A DNA stretch of 64,000 nucleotides from Vicia villosa (GCF_029867415.1 NW_026706184.1:62001-126000); one strand, 5' to 3'. Shown: positions 1-11,654, counted from the first letter of the stretch. Translations and numbers: made by a program. The notes: a model not told the origin generated them from the sequence alone.

Positions 1-1
1 G

Positions 2-598
2 CACGATCCAAAAATGCAACACATGGCTGCCTTGAAGCTAATTATTAGACACATCAAAGGCACAAGCACTCACGTGTTATATCTCTCTCCCTCCTCGACT
101 GACAAACTCACCACATACACTGATGTTGATTGGGGAGGATGTCCAGACACCCGCAGGTCCACATCCGGCTATTGTGTTTACCTTGGAGACAATTTAGTCT
201 CATGGTCTGCTAAACGACAACCAACTCTTTCTCGTCCTATTGCAGAAGAAGAGTATCGTGGTGTTGCTAATGTTATTTCTGAATCTTGCTGGCTTCGAAA
301 TTTACTATTAGAACTTCAGTGTCCTATCACGAAAGCAACTCTAGTATATTGTGATAATGTTAGTGTTGTCTACTTATCAGGTAATCCCATCCATCACCAG
401 TGCACAAAACACATTGAGATGGATATTCATTTTGTGCGTGAAAAGGTTGCTCGTGGTCAGGTTCGAGTACTACATGCTCCGTCTCGCTACCAAATAACTG
501 ACATTTTTACGAAGGGTCTTCCACTGCAGTTGTTCGATGACTTTAGAGATAGTCTCAACATTCGTCCACCTCCCGTTTCGACTACGGGGGTATATTAG
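2..598 (+). pseudogene. Ty1/copia polyprotein C-terminus (RNase H), 5' part outside window
   Basis: This is the end of a Ty1/copia pol polyprotein. RNase H removes the RNA strand of the RNA:DNA hybrid during reverse transcription in the cytoplasmic particle. The frame is already open at base 2 and ends at a stop at 596-598. Visible motifs are the HDPKM/IKGT lead-in that follows the reverse transcriptase, TDVDWGG with the first catalytic Asp, the RRSTSGYCVYLGDNLVSWS block, the SRPIAEEEYR block with the catalytic Glu, YCDN with the next Asp, and the THIEMD-like and DIFTKGL blocks near the end. The visible part has no internal stop, but no start, integrase or reverse transcriptase is in view, so it is an element remnant. 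It is followed by LTR-like sequence. Confidence 0.85.
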
Positions 599-790
599 AA
601 TATATTATTAGCAAAAATAGAATATGATATATTATTATTCAATTTCTATCTCAAGTAATATCCTAATATAAATTGAATAGGTTTTATTATTATAGAATCA
701 ATATGATTCAACACTGTTGTATATATACACATTAGATATATGATACGTGACAGGGATTCAATCATTCCAATAGTCTGCTATTCTATTAAT
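599..790 (+). repeat. Probable truncated 3' LTR of the copia remnant
   Basis: AT-rich sequence directly follows the copia stop and begins TATTAGAATATATTATTAGC, which resembles copia LTR starts in which the terminal TG has mutated. It ends where the sequence becomes the RPA-like repeat unit near 791. No matching 5' LTR is in the window, so both limits are inferred. Confidence 0.5.
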
Positions 791-1460
791 AATGATAAAC
801 TATTATTAAATCTTACTCTAAATCCTCAAGAACAATGTTAATCAGCTTGTAGTTTTTTCCATTCTTTGGAGTTTGTTTGATGTTGTCCTTTTCCATAATA
901 TGTTCAACAATCTGTTAAATTTAAGAAAACAATTACATATAAATTGAGCCAAATGAATTATAAAATTTGTTTTTGTAAATTCATAAATAAATGTGAAAGT
1001 AAATATAAAATAATATAACACAATATATATACCAAGTAATTTATCACCATTTGTAGCTGAGAAGATATATGAAAAAGCAACAAAATCAAAATGAATTGTT
1101 GGAATTTCATTCGCAACTATGTTACTGCACTTTGTAGCTCCCATAAAGTTCAATTTAAACTTGTGTGTTGTTGGTTTGAATTTCATTTCATTTCTACCAA
1201 CTAAGACAATTTCAATTAAATAAGTAGCACCTTCCTTTAAGGATTCTTGAAACTGTGTGATAAGTCCTTTCTTCACCATAGCTTGAATCTTTTCATACTA
1301 CAATGAAAAAAAAGAAGACGAAAATACAACAAAAATCAATATAGATTGTAAATATTATTATGAAATTAAATATGTAAAATATTTATACCTTTTCATCAAG
1401 TAGAATCATCTCCAAACTGCTTGTTTCAGATGGATTTTTGAATTCAGGTTGAGTCCACAT
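791..1460 (-). pseudogene. RPA-like (DUF223) pseudogene copy 1, exons 2-3 and end of exon 1
   Basis: Read on the minus strand, this is part of a replication-protein-A 70-kDa-like, DUF223-type OB-fold protein; intact relatives bind single-stranded DNA. Exon 2 (about 1033-1299) encodes the run VKKGLITQF, LKEGATYLIE, FKPTTHKFKLNFMGATKCS, HFDFVAFSYI and NGDKLL, which is the typical order for this family. It is flanked by a GTATATAT donor and a TTGTAG acceptor. Exon 2 is open in this copy, but exon 3 hits a stop almost at once. The copy is cut at 1460 by the first Ogre-like element, and exon 1 resumes at 22491. This is the least damaged exon 2 of the array. Confidence 0.75.
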
Positions 1461-1879
1461 TGTCATACCCCTAAATTTGTCCTATTGCTATTACGTTTTA
1501 TTAATTGGGACATAGTACAAATTCTACAAGGGGTGTATATCAAATTAGTGGGGTTGCCATATTGATTAACAAGCCCATTTCAAAAGAGTAACTATTCTCT
1601 AAGTTGTCCAATTCAAAAGATAGGGGTATACATTAAGTAAAAGTGTGTATTTAATTGGGCTATTATTCATAAAATATGAGACCCAATTTCAGGATTCAAA
1701 ATTATTTTTAACTTGGATTTTATAAACATTATTGGTTTATTTACAATATTTTGGATTTCTTGTAATTATTTGTTTAAAATTTTAATAATTCACTTGTAAA
1801 TTATTTATATTTTTAAATAAAAAATATTTGCTTGCCTTTCATATGCTTTCAGTTGGGTTTTTGTTTCAAATAAATAACA

Positions 1880-1934
1880 TAGCACAATTGATAAGGAATA
1901 AGGCTTGCAAGTAAGAAGTCACAGGTTCAAATCC
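1880..1934 (+). other. tRNA-like sequence with A-box and B-box pattern in the 5' LTR
   Basis: TAGCACAATTGATAAGG resembles a pol III A box with one change at the GG. About 30 bases later, GGTTCAAATCC is a perfect plant-type B box. The spacing is that of a tRNA body. The 3' LTR has the reciprocal state, with a better A box and a weaker B box. Confidence 0.5.
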
Positions 1935-2424
1935 CACAAATTTTCACACTTTTTCTCCTATTTAAAAAGGGGTCTTGGCAATTGTAAAGGGACCTTTTTC
2001 ACTTTCACGTACAATTTTCACACATTCACATCTCACACTTTTTTTTTCAATTTTTTTTACCACGCTTCTCTTCTTTTCTTTCAATTTTTTTTACTACACT
2101 TCTCTTCTCCCTCCGAGGATTTGTCTTAAGGTTGTCTTGACTAACCCTAACCAGCCGTTGTCGATTAACTGACAACCCTAACCAGCCGTTGTCGATTAAC
2201 TGACAACGGTCGACAAACCCTTTCCCCCTTTCAAACTCAAATACCTCAACTCAAACTCAAATTTTTGGCCGATGACTTCATATGAGGCCTCCCTTTTGAA
2301 ACCATTTTTTTCAAAACCTTTGGCAAATGATTTAACATGAGCCCCCCTTTTAAAAAAAATGTTTTTCGGCCAATGATTATACATGAGACCTTCCTGTCTC
2401 CCTCATATTGTATTGTTTCTATAT

Positions 2425-2840
2425 TTTGGTTTAAATGCCTTTTGGCCATTGTTGTCTCGATCTGACAATGGCCCTATCTTATTTTGGCTATACACTGCTT
2501 TTGGCCATTGGCCATTGTTGTCTCGATCTGAAAATGGTCATATCTTATTTTTGCTATACACGGATTTTGGCCATTGACCATTGTTGTCTCGATCTGACAA
2601 TGACCCAATCTTATTTTATTTTCACTATACATGGTTTTTGGCCTTTAGCCATTGTTGTCTCGATCTGACAATGACTCTATCAAAACATTTTTGTATTATT
2701 GCTACATTTTAATTTAAATGTTTTTAGCCTTTGGCCATTGTTGTCTCAATCTGACAATGGTCGTATCTTATATTTTTTTACTATACAAGGTTTTTGGCCT
2801 TTAGTCATTGTTGTCTCGATCTGACAATGACTCTATTAAA
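2425..2840 (+). repeat. LTR minisatellite with CCATTG...CAATGG inverted ends
   Basis: About six degenerate copies, 65-80 bp apart, each centre on TTGTCTCGATCTGACAATGG. Each core is preceded by GGCCATTG, so a unit can pair CCATTGT with ACAATGG around a 12-base loop. The same array lies in the 3' LTR. Confidence 0.8.
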
Positions 2841-3095
2841 CCTTTATGGTTTTATCCTTTTGGCCACATTTTTTTAAATCTATTAGTAACAATTGTCAAA
2901 ACTCTTTTTATATAAAACTTAAACCTAAAGATTAAATGGGTCCCCTTGAGTACAAGGGAGGCAAAGGTGCCTAGCACCTTCCCTTTGCCTAAATTACCTA
3001 CTTACCCAAAATCTCTTATTTTTAAGGGTTTCTCACCCAAATAAAGTGGGTAGCGACTCCGTTTGAACGTAAATTTTTAAGTAGGTTGCTAAAGC

Positions 3096-3112
3096 TGGCG
3101 ACTCTGTTGGGA
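3096..3112 (+). other. Primer binding site, Ogre element 1 (tRNA-Arg type)
   Basis: TGGCGACTCTGTTGGGA lies two bases after the 5' LTR. It differs by one base from the site of the second Ogre (48490-48506). Ogre elements are known to use a tRNA-Arg primer; I infer the tRNA from that family knowledge. Confidence 0.8.
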
Positions 3113-3889
3113 ACATTTTAAAAAAAGTAGGTTCATCCTAGTTTAATCTTTAGGTTTTTCTTTTGGGTTTTTAAAATTTTTTAATTATATTATTTTATTC
3201 ATATTTCATATATTTCATATATTGTTTTTATTATGGATTATCTCTAACTTTTATAAATATTGTTACTGCTACTTACATTTTTTTTATTATTGTATCTAAC
3301 ACTTTTATGTTATTATTATTAATTATTTCTAATAATTTATATTGTTAATTATTTCTAACAATCTTTTTTTCTAACAATCTTATTAATGTAATTATTATTA
3401 ACAAACCATATGTAGTAGATTATTATTACCATAATTATTATTATTACCATAATTATTATTATTACTAACCCCTTTTATTGTTATTATTATTATTATTAAT
3501 TAATTCTAATTATTTTATAATATTTATTACTAATAATTATATTATTATTGCAATTATTAAGTATTAATATTATTATAATTACAATTATTTTTATTTCTAT
3601 TTCTGATAATCAACAAACATAATTTATTACATATGCTTCTCCTAATCTCCATATACAGATCCAAACAATTTTTGAATAAGATAGTGCCATAGTTTTTTTT
3701 TTTTGCAGAAAAAAAATCAGAAGAGAAGGAAGAAGAGATTGAGTTTACCGCCGCGCCGCACACGAACGATCCACCTCCCTCGGATCTACGAACCGCCGCA
3801 AATAGCGACGATTAACTTCGCGCCCCAACGGACAACACACAACCATTTCCTCCGCTTCCCAAACCACTCACATGAAAATATTTTTGCAC
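3113..3889 (+). other. Ogre element 1 leader, AT-rich, no gene seen
   Basis: Untranslated leader of the element. It holds ATT-rich low-complexity DNA (about 3405-3560) and a GC-richer stretch (about 3710-3860) with no convincing reading frame. The region ends where LTR-like sequence begins. Confidence 0.6.
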
Positions 3890-5293
3890 TGTAAACTCAT
3901 ATTATTTCTAGACACTAAACCTTCGGTATTTTGTGGAATTAATTGGAAAGAATTATGAGATAGGCTATTGGGCTAAGTGTGGTGTTAGTAAAGAGGGGGT
4001 GCTATGTTAGTAGGCCTTTTACTATATTAAAATCTATTTTCATAAAAATAAGGAATTGAGGGAAAAAGAAAAAGAGCTGATACGTGAAAGAGGAACAGAA
4101 GAAGAAGATGGCTAATCAAGATCTTTTACTAAGGTAAGGGGGGACTCCCCGATTAGCATCTCTTATCGTATTTTAGATAATAATACTGATTAAGAATATA
4201 ATTTAGGTTAATTGGATTGTATGATTAGGTTTTGGGGTTTTGGGAGATTTAGGTTGCTTTTGTTGAATTGATGTAATAGATAGATTGATGAATGGTTTTG
4301 GTGTTAGATGACCTCTAAAATGTGTTATAATTGTAGTATGTTATGTTAATTGATGATATTTTGGTGTGGGAACTGTTGTGGTGCGATTAGATTGAAATTG
4401 GGAGAGGAAAGATGTCAAAAATCGCAGAAAAATTATGCATAAACGCAGCATGCGTCGACCTATGGAACTCATGCGTTGACCTATAGGTTTCCAAAAGACC
4501 AGCATGAGTCGACTCATGGGTTGACCTAAGCATACCCGAGGGGGACAGAAAATTCTATGTGTCGACCTGCAAAAGTTGTGAGTCGACTCACAACATACAA
4601 ATTTTTTAACAAATTTTCTGAAGGCCATAACTTTCAAACCGTATGTCCGTTTTTAGTGCCGTTTTGAGCATGATGAACCTTATGAGATAACCTATGTGTT
4701 TAAACTATGAAATGAGGTGTAACTTTCAATTAATTTTGAATCATGATTTTATTGCTTGATGAATGATGTATTGTACATATATGTGATGAGATGTGACAAT
4801 ACATGCTATGTTTTAAACATGATTCGTATGATGAATTGTTTGATTGTGTGGTGGAGCTTTTGAGATATTTCATGTGATGATATGAGTATGATGTGAATAT
4901 TTTGTTTGTTTGATGGATGATATATTGTTGACATATATGATGAGATGTGACAATATAAGATGTGTTGAATGAAATGAATACATGTATATTCTTATCATTG
5001 ATTATGATGATGATTGGTGCAAATACATGTATGTTATGTAATGATGGTGATGATGATTGATTTGTGATGAATGATGCTGATACATATACATGATTGATAA
5101 TGATGATGATGGTAAGAGATGAGACGATGATGTTCATCGGATCGACGATGTTATAAGTATGTTATATATGTTTGCATTCATTCATAATCACACGTTTGAG
5201 GGCTGAATCCGAATGATGTGTGGATTCAGCGAAGGGCATAATTCCCATTGTATGGAATTTGTGCTGGCAGGGCCGTATCTTGAAGATGATGGG
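3890..5293 (+). repeat. Old Tekay-like solo LTR, left part
   Basis: This stretch matches, with much divergence, the reverse complement of the Tekay LTR at 5294-7109. Shared landmarks include TTTTCATAAAAATA and GAGGTAAGGGGGG. It is interrupted at 5293 by the Tekay element and resumes at 13425. No primer site follows it and no purine tract precedes it, so it is a solo LTR or fragment. The start at TGTAAACTC is a best guess, because no target duplication was found. Confidence 0.6.
4448..4595 (+). promoter_or_regulatory. Cluster of GTCGAC palindromes in the solo LTR
   Basis: Several copies of GTCGAC or its one-base variant occur within 150 bases, including the longer palindromes ATGAGTCGACTCAT and GTGAGTCGACTCAC. 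A regulatory role is inferred only from repetition, symmetry and the matching position of other palindrome clusters in related LTRs. Confidence 0.4.
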
Positions 5294-7109
5294 TGTAACA
5301 CCCTTCTAAACCCCGCGGAAATTAATATTAAAATCAGAGTAAAACACGAAGAAGGGTATTACAACTCCAATAAAATAAATAAATATTCATGTCACGCCAT
5401 ATAAGGAACGATAAACCAAAATTATTCAGGTAGCATGTTAACACAGCGGAATATTCTTAACAACTGAATAATCAAACAACCGGAGTCATAGACTCACAAT
5501 TCAACCATAAACCATAAACAAACAGAAGTTTATCAAACAACTCTAAAATAACGTTCCCGGTGTTACACGACCAGAGCATGACACAGACCCAACTGACTCT
5601 AACGAGTTACTTGACGAGCTAATCCTCACCAAGTACACAAGCTACTCCTCAATCTGAAAAATAACAACAGTAAGGGTGAGTTTCATTCGCATTAACAAAT
5701 GTTATAGGAATATAAGCAATACAACTTCGTCCATACGTTAATCACCCAAATCAATTATATTCCGATAGCATAGCAACATTTATCAAATACAGTCATTCAT
5801 ACCAAAATACACACAAATCGCAACATTGGACAACTTCCATTCATGTTACAATTATACACAACAACCTAATGCAATGCAACTAAATGCATGTGGTACCAAT
5901 CATGGGATAACCCATCTCACCGATCCACCACCATAAAGATTCGGCTACTTCTCTCACCAATTCCACACAATGGGAATTAGCTACCGCTGTCCCACCACCA
6001 TAAGGGATACAGCCCACAACATGATTATGAAATGCATGCATCACATACCGCATGCTAATCATCAACACCAAACAACTGAATAATCATAATCATCAACCAA
6101 TGCAATAACAATATAAACCACCACAACCAGTTAAATCAAGTGTTCTAGATTAAATTCGAGTCACAACTCAACCACTATTTTATTGCATAAATCACTGAAT
6201 TAGTCTCACTATGTTCGAAACGGCACATCAAACAGACTAACAGTTAAAAAGTTATACATCGTTAAACTTTAGCAAAAATCCCAAACAGCACAGCACGCAG
6301 CGCCAACATCCACACGCGGCGCGAAGCGAGGAAAAAGTTACGCTTTCGCGGCGCCAACACCTACACGCGGCGCGAAGCGAGGAAAAAGTTACGCCTTCGC
6401 GGCGCCAACACAGGTACGCGGCGCGACCTGTGCGTATCAAAACATCCTGACATTCAGCCCACCTGTTCGCGGCGCCACCCTGTGCACGCGGCGCGAACCG
6501 GTGATTTCAGAACCCCAACCTGCAGAAAACAGCATTCTATCCTTCCCAATTGCTCTCAAACCATACCAGTACGAATTTCAGAAAAATAAACCACACATAC
6601 GACATAAATTGCACGTTTACGCATACTTCTAATCATGTTTAACATCATTATTCATCACCAATCATCATTCACAACATAATTGAATCAAAGTTCTATAAAC
6701 CCCAAAACCCCAAACCGACATATAATCCAATTCGAAATCCTAACATACAAATTCCATCGAATCATTCATACAACCCATAATAGAGGTTAATGAGAAGAAT
6801 CCCCCCTTACCTCGATGTCGAATTCTTGGATGCTCTTTCTCTTCGCACTTGCTCTTCTCCCAATTTCACGTTCAATCTTCTCTTCTCCCTTTTGGTTCTT
6901 TTTTTCACAAAATACTCCTCTTTTCTATTTTTATGAAAATATAACTTTATTTTAGAAAAAGGGCTTTGCAACTGATACACCCCCCAACTGTTACTAGCAA
7001 CACTGGCCCATTAGTCTTATTTCATCCCTATTCTCAAATAATTCCATTTAATTCTAATATTTAATAAAAAATTAATTAAATTAAATAAAGAATTTTATGG
7101 GGTGTTACA
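5294..7109 (-). repeat. 3' LTR of the Tekay element
   Basis: It runs from TGTAACACCC to GGTGTTACA on the plus strand and is the copy next to the purine tract. At 1816 bp it is 51 bp longer than its partner because of one extra GC-rich unit near 6300-6400. Confidence 0.93.
6293..6510 (-). promoter_or_regulatory. GC-rich GGCGCC/GCGCGAA motif cluster in the 3' LTR
   Basis: Alternating CGCGGCGCCA and ACGCGGCGCGA motifs occur several times in an otherwise AT-rich LTR, with a 51-bp tandem duplication. The 5' LTR has the same cluster at 12650-12815 with one unit fewer. Enhancer or recombination roles are guesses. Confidence 0.45.
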
Positions 7110-7110
7110 A

Positions 7111-7122
7111 CCCTCCCCCACT
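7111..7122 (-). other. Polypurine tract of the Tekay element
   Basis: On the minus strand it reads AGTGGGGGAGGG, one base before the 3' LTR. This is the expected plus-strand primer site for reverse transcription. Confidence 0.85.
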
Positions 7123-7151
7123 AGAAAAGTTTTCGTCCTCGAAAACATACC

Positions 7152-7460
7152 TTAGGCAAAGAGTTCTGGGTAGGAGTCCTTCATCTGGCTCTCCAATTCC
7201 CATGTAACATTTCCACCGGCTGGTCCTCCCCAAGCTACCCTGACCAACGCTATCTCCTTGCCACGCAATTGTTTCACCTTCCGATCTTCTATCCTCTTAG
7301 GCAAAGCTTCAACTGTCAGATTATCCTTTACCTGTACATCATCCACTTGGATAACATGTGACGGATCAGCAATGTATTTCCTCAACTGCGACACATGGAA
7401 TACATCATGCAGATTCGCAAGTGTCGGTGGTAATGCAATGCGATACGCCACCTCTCCCAC
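7152..7460 (-). pseudogene. Tekay integrase C-terminus with chromodomain-like tail
   Basis: This is the last part of the polyprotein, displaced by a frameshift from the integrase frame near 7500. It begins with [11 protein letters not shown] and [12 protein letters not shown], the conserved end of gypsy integrases. It finishes with a chromodomain-like tail containing VRVAWGG and TWELESQM. In chromoviruses this tail is thought to steer integration to particular chromatin. It ends with a stop about 30 bases from the purine tract, so the C-terminus is complete. Confidence 0.88.
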
Positions 7461-9577
7461 TCTTTCTGAAATCTGAAACGGACCAATAAAACGGGAGTCA
7501 ACTTCCTTGACTTTAGAGCTCGTCCGATACCAGTCATAGGTGTAACTCTCATAAACACGTGATCTCCTTCTTGAAACTCAAGAGTTCTCCGTCTCTTGTC
7601 ATGATAACTCTTCTGACGACTCTGAGAAGCCTTCATCTTCTCCTGAATCATCTTAATCTTTTCTGTCGTTTCTTGAACAATCTCTGGTCCAATCACCGCA
7701 CTTTCGCCAGATTCATACCAACATAAAGGCGTTCTACATCTCCGACCATACAAAGCTTCAAACGGAGCCATACCAATGCTCGAGTGAAAACTATTATTGT
7801 AGGTAAATTCGATCAAGGGTAGATAACTATCCCAAGTACCACCTCTTTCCAACACACAAGCACGCAATAAATCTTCTAGCGATTGAATAGTTCTTTCCGT
7901 CTGTCCATCCGTCTGCGGATGATAAGCAGAACTCAGTCTCAGCTTAGTACCCAAAGCCTTCTGCAACCCTTCCCAAAATTTGGATGTAAACCTTAGATCT
8001 CTATCTGACACGATACTCGAAGGAATACCATGTAAACTCACTATCTTCTCAATGTACAATTGAGCCAGCTTCTCCATTGAGTAATCCATTCTCATTGGTA
8101 TAAAGTGGGCAGACTTAGTCAACCTATCTACTATGACCCAAATGGCTTCATAGTTCTTCACCGTTCTCGGCAATCCAGAAACAAAATCCATAGATATACT
8201 ATCCCACTTCCATTCCGGAATAAATAACGGTTGCATAGCTCCATATGGTTTCTGATGCTCAACCTTCGACTTCTGACAAGTTAAACAAGCATAGACGAAT
8301 TCAGCTATTTCTTTCTTCATTCCAGGCCACCAAAACAGCTTCTTCAAATCATGATACATCTTGGTCGCACCAGGATGTATACTCAATCCGCTACGATGTC
8401 CTTCTTCGAGAATACTCTTCCTCAATTCAGAAACGTTAGGAACACAAACACGATTACCAAACCTTATAATACCATTCTCGTCGATTCTGAATTCACCTCC
8501 CTTGCCTTGGTTAATTAGAGTCAATTTATCCACTAACTCTACATCAACTTTCTGACCCTCTCGAATCTCTTCCAGAATGCCACTAGTCAACTTCAGCATG
8601 CCCAACTTAACACTGACAGGAGTGTCTTCACATACTAAACTCAAATCTCGGAATTGTTCAATTAAATCCAATTCTCTCGCCATAAGCATGGACATATGCA
8701 AGGACTTCCTACTCAAAGCATCGGCAACCACGTTTGCTTTACCCGGATGGTAATTCAGCCCAAAATCATAATCCTTGAGGAACTCTAACCATCTCCTTTG
8801 CCTCATATTCAGCTTTTTTTGATCAAATAGATACTTCAGGCTCTTGTGGTCACTAAACACTTCAAACCTCGAACCATACAGATAGTGTCTCCACAATTTC
8901 AACACAAATACCACTGCTGCCAACTCTAAGTCATGAGTCGGATAGTTTCTCTCATGTACCTTGAGTTGCCTCGACGCATAAGCGACTACCTGTTGATTCT
9001 GCATTAGTACACCTCCTAATCCCAACAATGAAGCATCACAATATACAACAAAAGATTCCGCCGGATTCGGCAAAACCAAGATCGGCGCACTAGTCAATCT
9101 CCTTTTCAATTCTTGGAATCCTTCTTCACATTTCGAATCCCAGATGAATGCTTGACCCTTCCTAGTCAACTTAGTTAACGGTAACGCTAACTTCGAGAAA
9201 CCTTCAATGAACTTTCTATAGTAACCCGCAAGACCAAGGAAACTACGGATTTCGGAAACTGACTTCGGAGCTTCCCATTGAGACACTGCTTCTACTTTCG
9301 TTGGGTCGACGGCAATACCATCTTTAGAAATTACATGCCCAAGAAAGCTTACTTCACTTAGCCAGAACTCACACTTTGACAGTTTCGCATAAAGTTTCTT
9401 TTCCTTCAGTAGTTCTAATACCACTCTCAGATGCTCTGCATGTTCTTCTTCACTCTTAGAATATATTAGAATATCATCGATAAATACCACCACAAACTGA
9501 TCCAGATAAGGATGGAAGATCTTATTCATATACTCCATGAAAACCCCTGGTGCATTAGTTACTCCAAATGGCATCAC
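7382..9577 (-). pseudogene. Tekay pol: reverse transcriptase (part), RNase H and integrase
   Basis: Minus-strand frame of 731 codons; the real segment starts at the TAG near 9617. The order is the second half of reverse transcriptase with FIDDILIYS (residues about 35-43), RNase H with VYCDAS (about 178) and the DLELAAV block, integrase zinc finger (H-H...C-x2-C, ending CLTCQKSK, about 400-440), then the integrase core with [16 protein letters not shown] and the [10 protein letters not shown] block carrying the catalytic acids. The last 25 or so residues are out of frame, because a one-base change near 7500 moves the true C-terminus into the next frame. It makes and integrates the element's DNA copy. 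The upstream TAG and the frameshift make it a pseudogene. Confidence 0.92.
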
Positions 9578-9619
9578 TGTATACTCGTAATGACCATACC
9601 TTGTTCTAAATGCCGTTTT

Positions 9620-10924
9620 CTAAATATCGTCCGTCTTCACCCGAATCTGATGATATCCCGACCTCAAGTCAATTTTGCTAAACACACTCGCACCAACCAG
9701 TTGATCCATTAAATCATCAATCCTCGGTAATGGATACCGATTCTTGATAGTAACTTTATTCAGCTGTCTATAATCCACACACAGTCTCATAGAGCCTTCT
9801 TTCTTCTTTACCAACAACACCGGCGCACCCCACGGCGACACACTAGGACGAATGAATTCTTTTTCCAGTAACTCTTCCAGTTGACTCTTCAATTCTGCTA
9901 ATTCGGATGCCGACATACGATACGGCGCCATCGACACCGGACTAGTTCCAGGAACTAACTCAATAGCAAATTCTACCTCCCTCTCTGGCGGTAACTCTCT
10001 TACATCTTCTGGAAAAACTTCTGGAAATTCACATACTACTGGTAAATCACTACTCACCGCTTTCTTCTTCACTTCCATGGATGCAATCAACATAAACACG
10101 GCGGCCCTGTCCTTCATGGCTTCATCTACTTGTTTAGCAGTCATTGCTAAATTCTTGACTCTGACATCTTCAGGAAAAATAACTGTCTTCGTGAAACAGT
10201 TGATATGAACCCGATTAAATTGCAACCAATTCATACCCAGGATGACATCAAGATGTTCCAACGGAAGGCATACTAAGTCCATTCCGAACTCTCTACCAAA
10301 AATATCAATTGGACAGTTCAAACAGGCAAACGAAGTAGTCACTGAACCCGACGCAGGAGTGTCAATGATCATACTTCCATGAATATCAGATATTTCCAAG
10401 TTCAGACGTTTAGCACAATCCAATGAAATAAACGAGTGAGTTGCTCCAGTATCTATTATTGCAATTAAAGGAGTGCCATGGATAAAACACGTACCTTTAA
10501 TCAATCGATCATCTGGAGTAGTCTCTGAACCTGATAAAGCGAAAACTTTACCCCCAGCTTGATTCTTCTTTGGGTTAGGACACTGTGGACTGATATGGCC
10601 CTCTTCACCACAATTATAACAAGTCACCGTCCTTCCCTTGCAGTCAACAGCAATGTGGCCTGCTTTACCACACCTGTAGCACTTCTTCTCTTCGCTTTTG
10701 CACTCGTGAACACGATGTCCAGGTTCCCCACACTTAAAGCACTTAACAGGAGCACTAGAGTCTCCCCCACTAGGCTTCTTCCAACTTCCAGCTTTATAGT
10801 TACCTCTACCATATGGTTTACCACGGTCCATAGGCTTCTTCCCTTTCTTGTCAACTAACTCGCGAGAGTGAGATGACTTCAGCTTGAGGTTATCCTCTTC
10901 ATAGATCCTACTACAGTCCACCAA
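9620..10924 (-). pseudogene. Tekay gag C-terminus, protease and start of reverse transcriptase
   Basis: This minus-strand frame has 434 codons and is open between two in-frame TAG codons. Three CCHC zinc knuckles occupy about residues 62-75, 82-95 and 102-115 (C-x2-C-x4-H-x4-C), typical of nucleocapsid RNA binding. The aspartic protease active site DTGA is at about residue 158, within [12 protein letters not shown]. Reverse transcriptase begins near residue 330 with PYRMS and continues through LCVDYRQLN and [14 protein letters not shown], which carries the first catalytic Asp. It stops at TAG just before [10 protein letters not shown]. Three knuckles are more than the one usual in many gypsy gags. 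Confidence 0.92.
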
Positions 10925-10945
10925 ATCTGTAAACCGACGAATCCT

Positions 10946-11518
10946 CTAGTACCTGATTCCCTGCTTAATTTCGTCACGGAGACCATTCTCGAACTTAACA
11001 CACTTCGAAAATTCGCTCGCTTCATCATTGTTATAGTGAACATAGTATTTGGCCAGCTCAACAAACTTCGAAGCATATTCCGGTACCGTCATGTTACCTT
11101 GTGTCAGCTCCAAAAACTCAACTTCTTTCTTGCCCCGAATATCCTCAGGAAAGTACCTCCTCAGGAATTCTTGCCTGAATACAGCCCAAGTAATCGCTAC
11201 ACCTGCAGATTCAAGTTCATCTCTACTAGCCATCCACCAATCATCAGCTTCTTCAGACAGCATGTGAGTCCCATACCTCACCTTCAGATTCTCAGCACAA
11301 TCGATCACTCGGAAGATCCTTTCAATTTCCTTCAGCCACTTCTGAGCGCCTTCGGGATCGTGCGTGCCTTTGAACAAAGGAGGATTGTTCCTCTGAAAAC
11401 TGTTCAGCTGCCTGTCAGCACCAATACCAGCTCCATTGGCATTCCCTCCCAACACACCAGCAATCATGCCCAGAGCCTCAGCGATCGCGTCGTCGTTTCT
11501 TCCTCCTCTTCCGGCCAT
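10946..11518 (-). pseudogene. Tekay gag, N-terminal capsid part
   Basis: The polyprotein start is the ATG at 11518, about 120 bases downstream of the primer site on the minus strand. The first 190 codons hold the capsid domain, with PPLFKGTHDPEGAQKWLKEI, FRVIDCAENLKV and FLRRYFPEDIRGKKEVEFLE, the usual gypsy gag signature. A TAG codon at residue 191 interrupts the frame, and the same frame continues into the next segment. Gag assembles the cytoplasmic particle. The interruption is consistent with a C-to-T change in a CAG codon. Confidence 0.92.
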
Positions 11519-11638
11519 TGTTCTGCTAAATATCAGACAATATTCATTAGAACAAGAAGTATCGACAGTTTCAACCTTACACTAGTCGTATACGAAGGAT
11601 TAACCGACTCTAAGACTCTGACTCAAACGACCGACTAT

Positions 11639-11650
11639 GCTCTGATACCA
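11639..11650 (-). other. Primer binding site of the Tekay element (tRNA-iMet)
   Basis: On the minus strand it reads TGGTATCAGAGC, the standard plant initiator-Met primer site, a few bases after the 5' LTR. It fixes the element's orientation. Confidence 0.92.
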
Positions 11651-11654
11651 CTAT

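Larger units (their letters stand above)
1461..3093 (+). repeat. 5' LTR of Ogre-like element 1
   Basis: It starts TGTCATACCCC directly after CACAT and ends GTTGCTAAA, where the 3' LTR has GTTGCTACA. It is 1633 bp against 1764 bp in the partner, and most of the difference is a deletion near 1960 that removed about 100 bp present around 21225-21310. It contains a tRNA-like block and a minisatellite. Confidence 0.88.

Noticed and set aside
1880..1934. Functional tRNA gene
   Set aside because: Only A-box and B-box patterns are present. No good acceptor stem or anticodon arm could be folded by eye.
5880..6440. Short frames in the Tekay LTR with Cys/Arg repeats
   Set aside because: They are translations of the GC-rich motif cluster and its flanks in LTR sequence.
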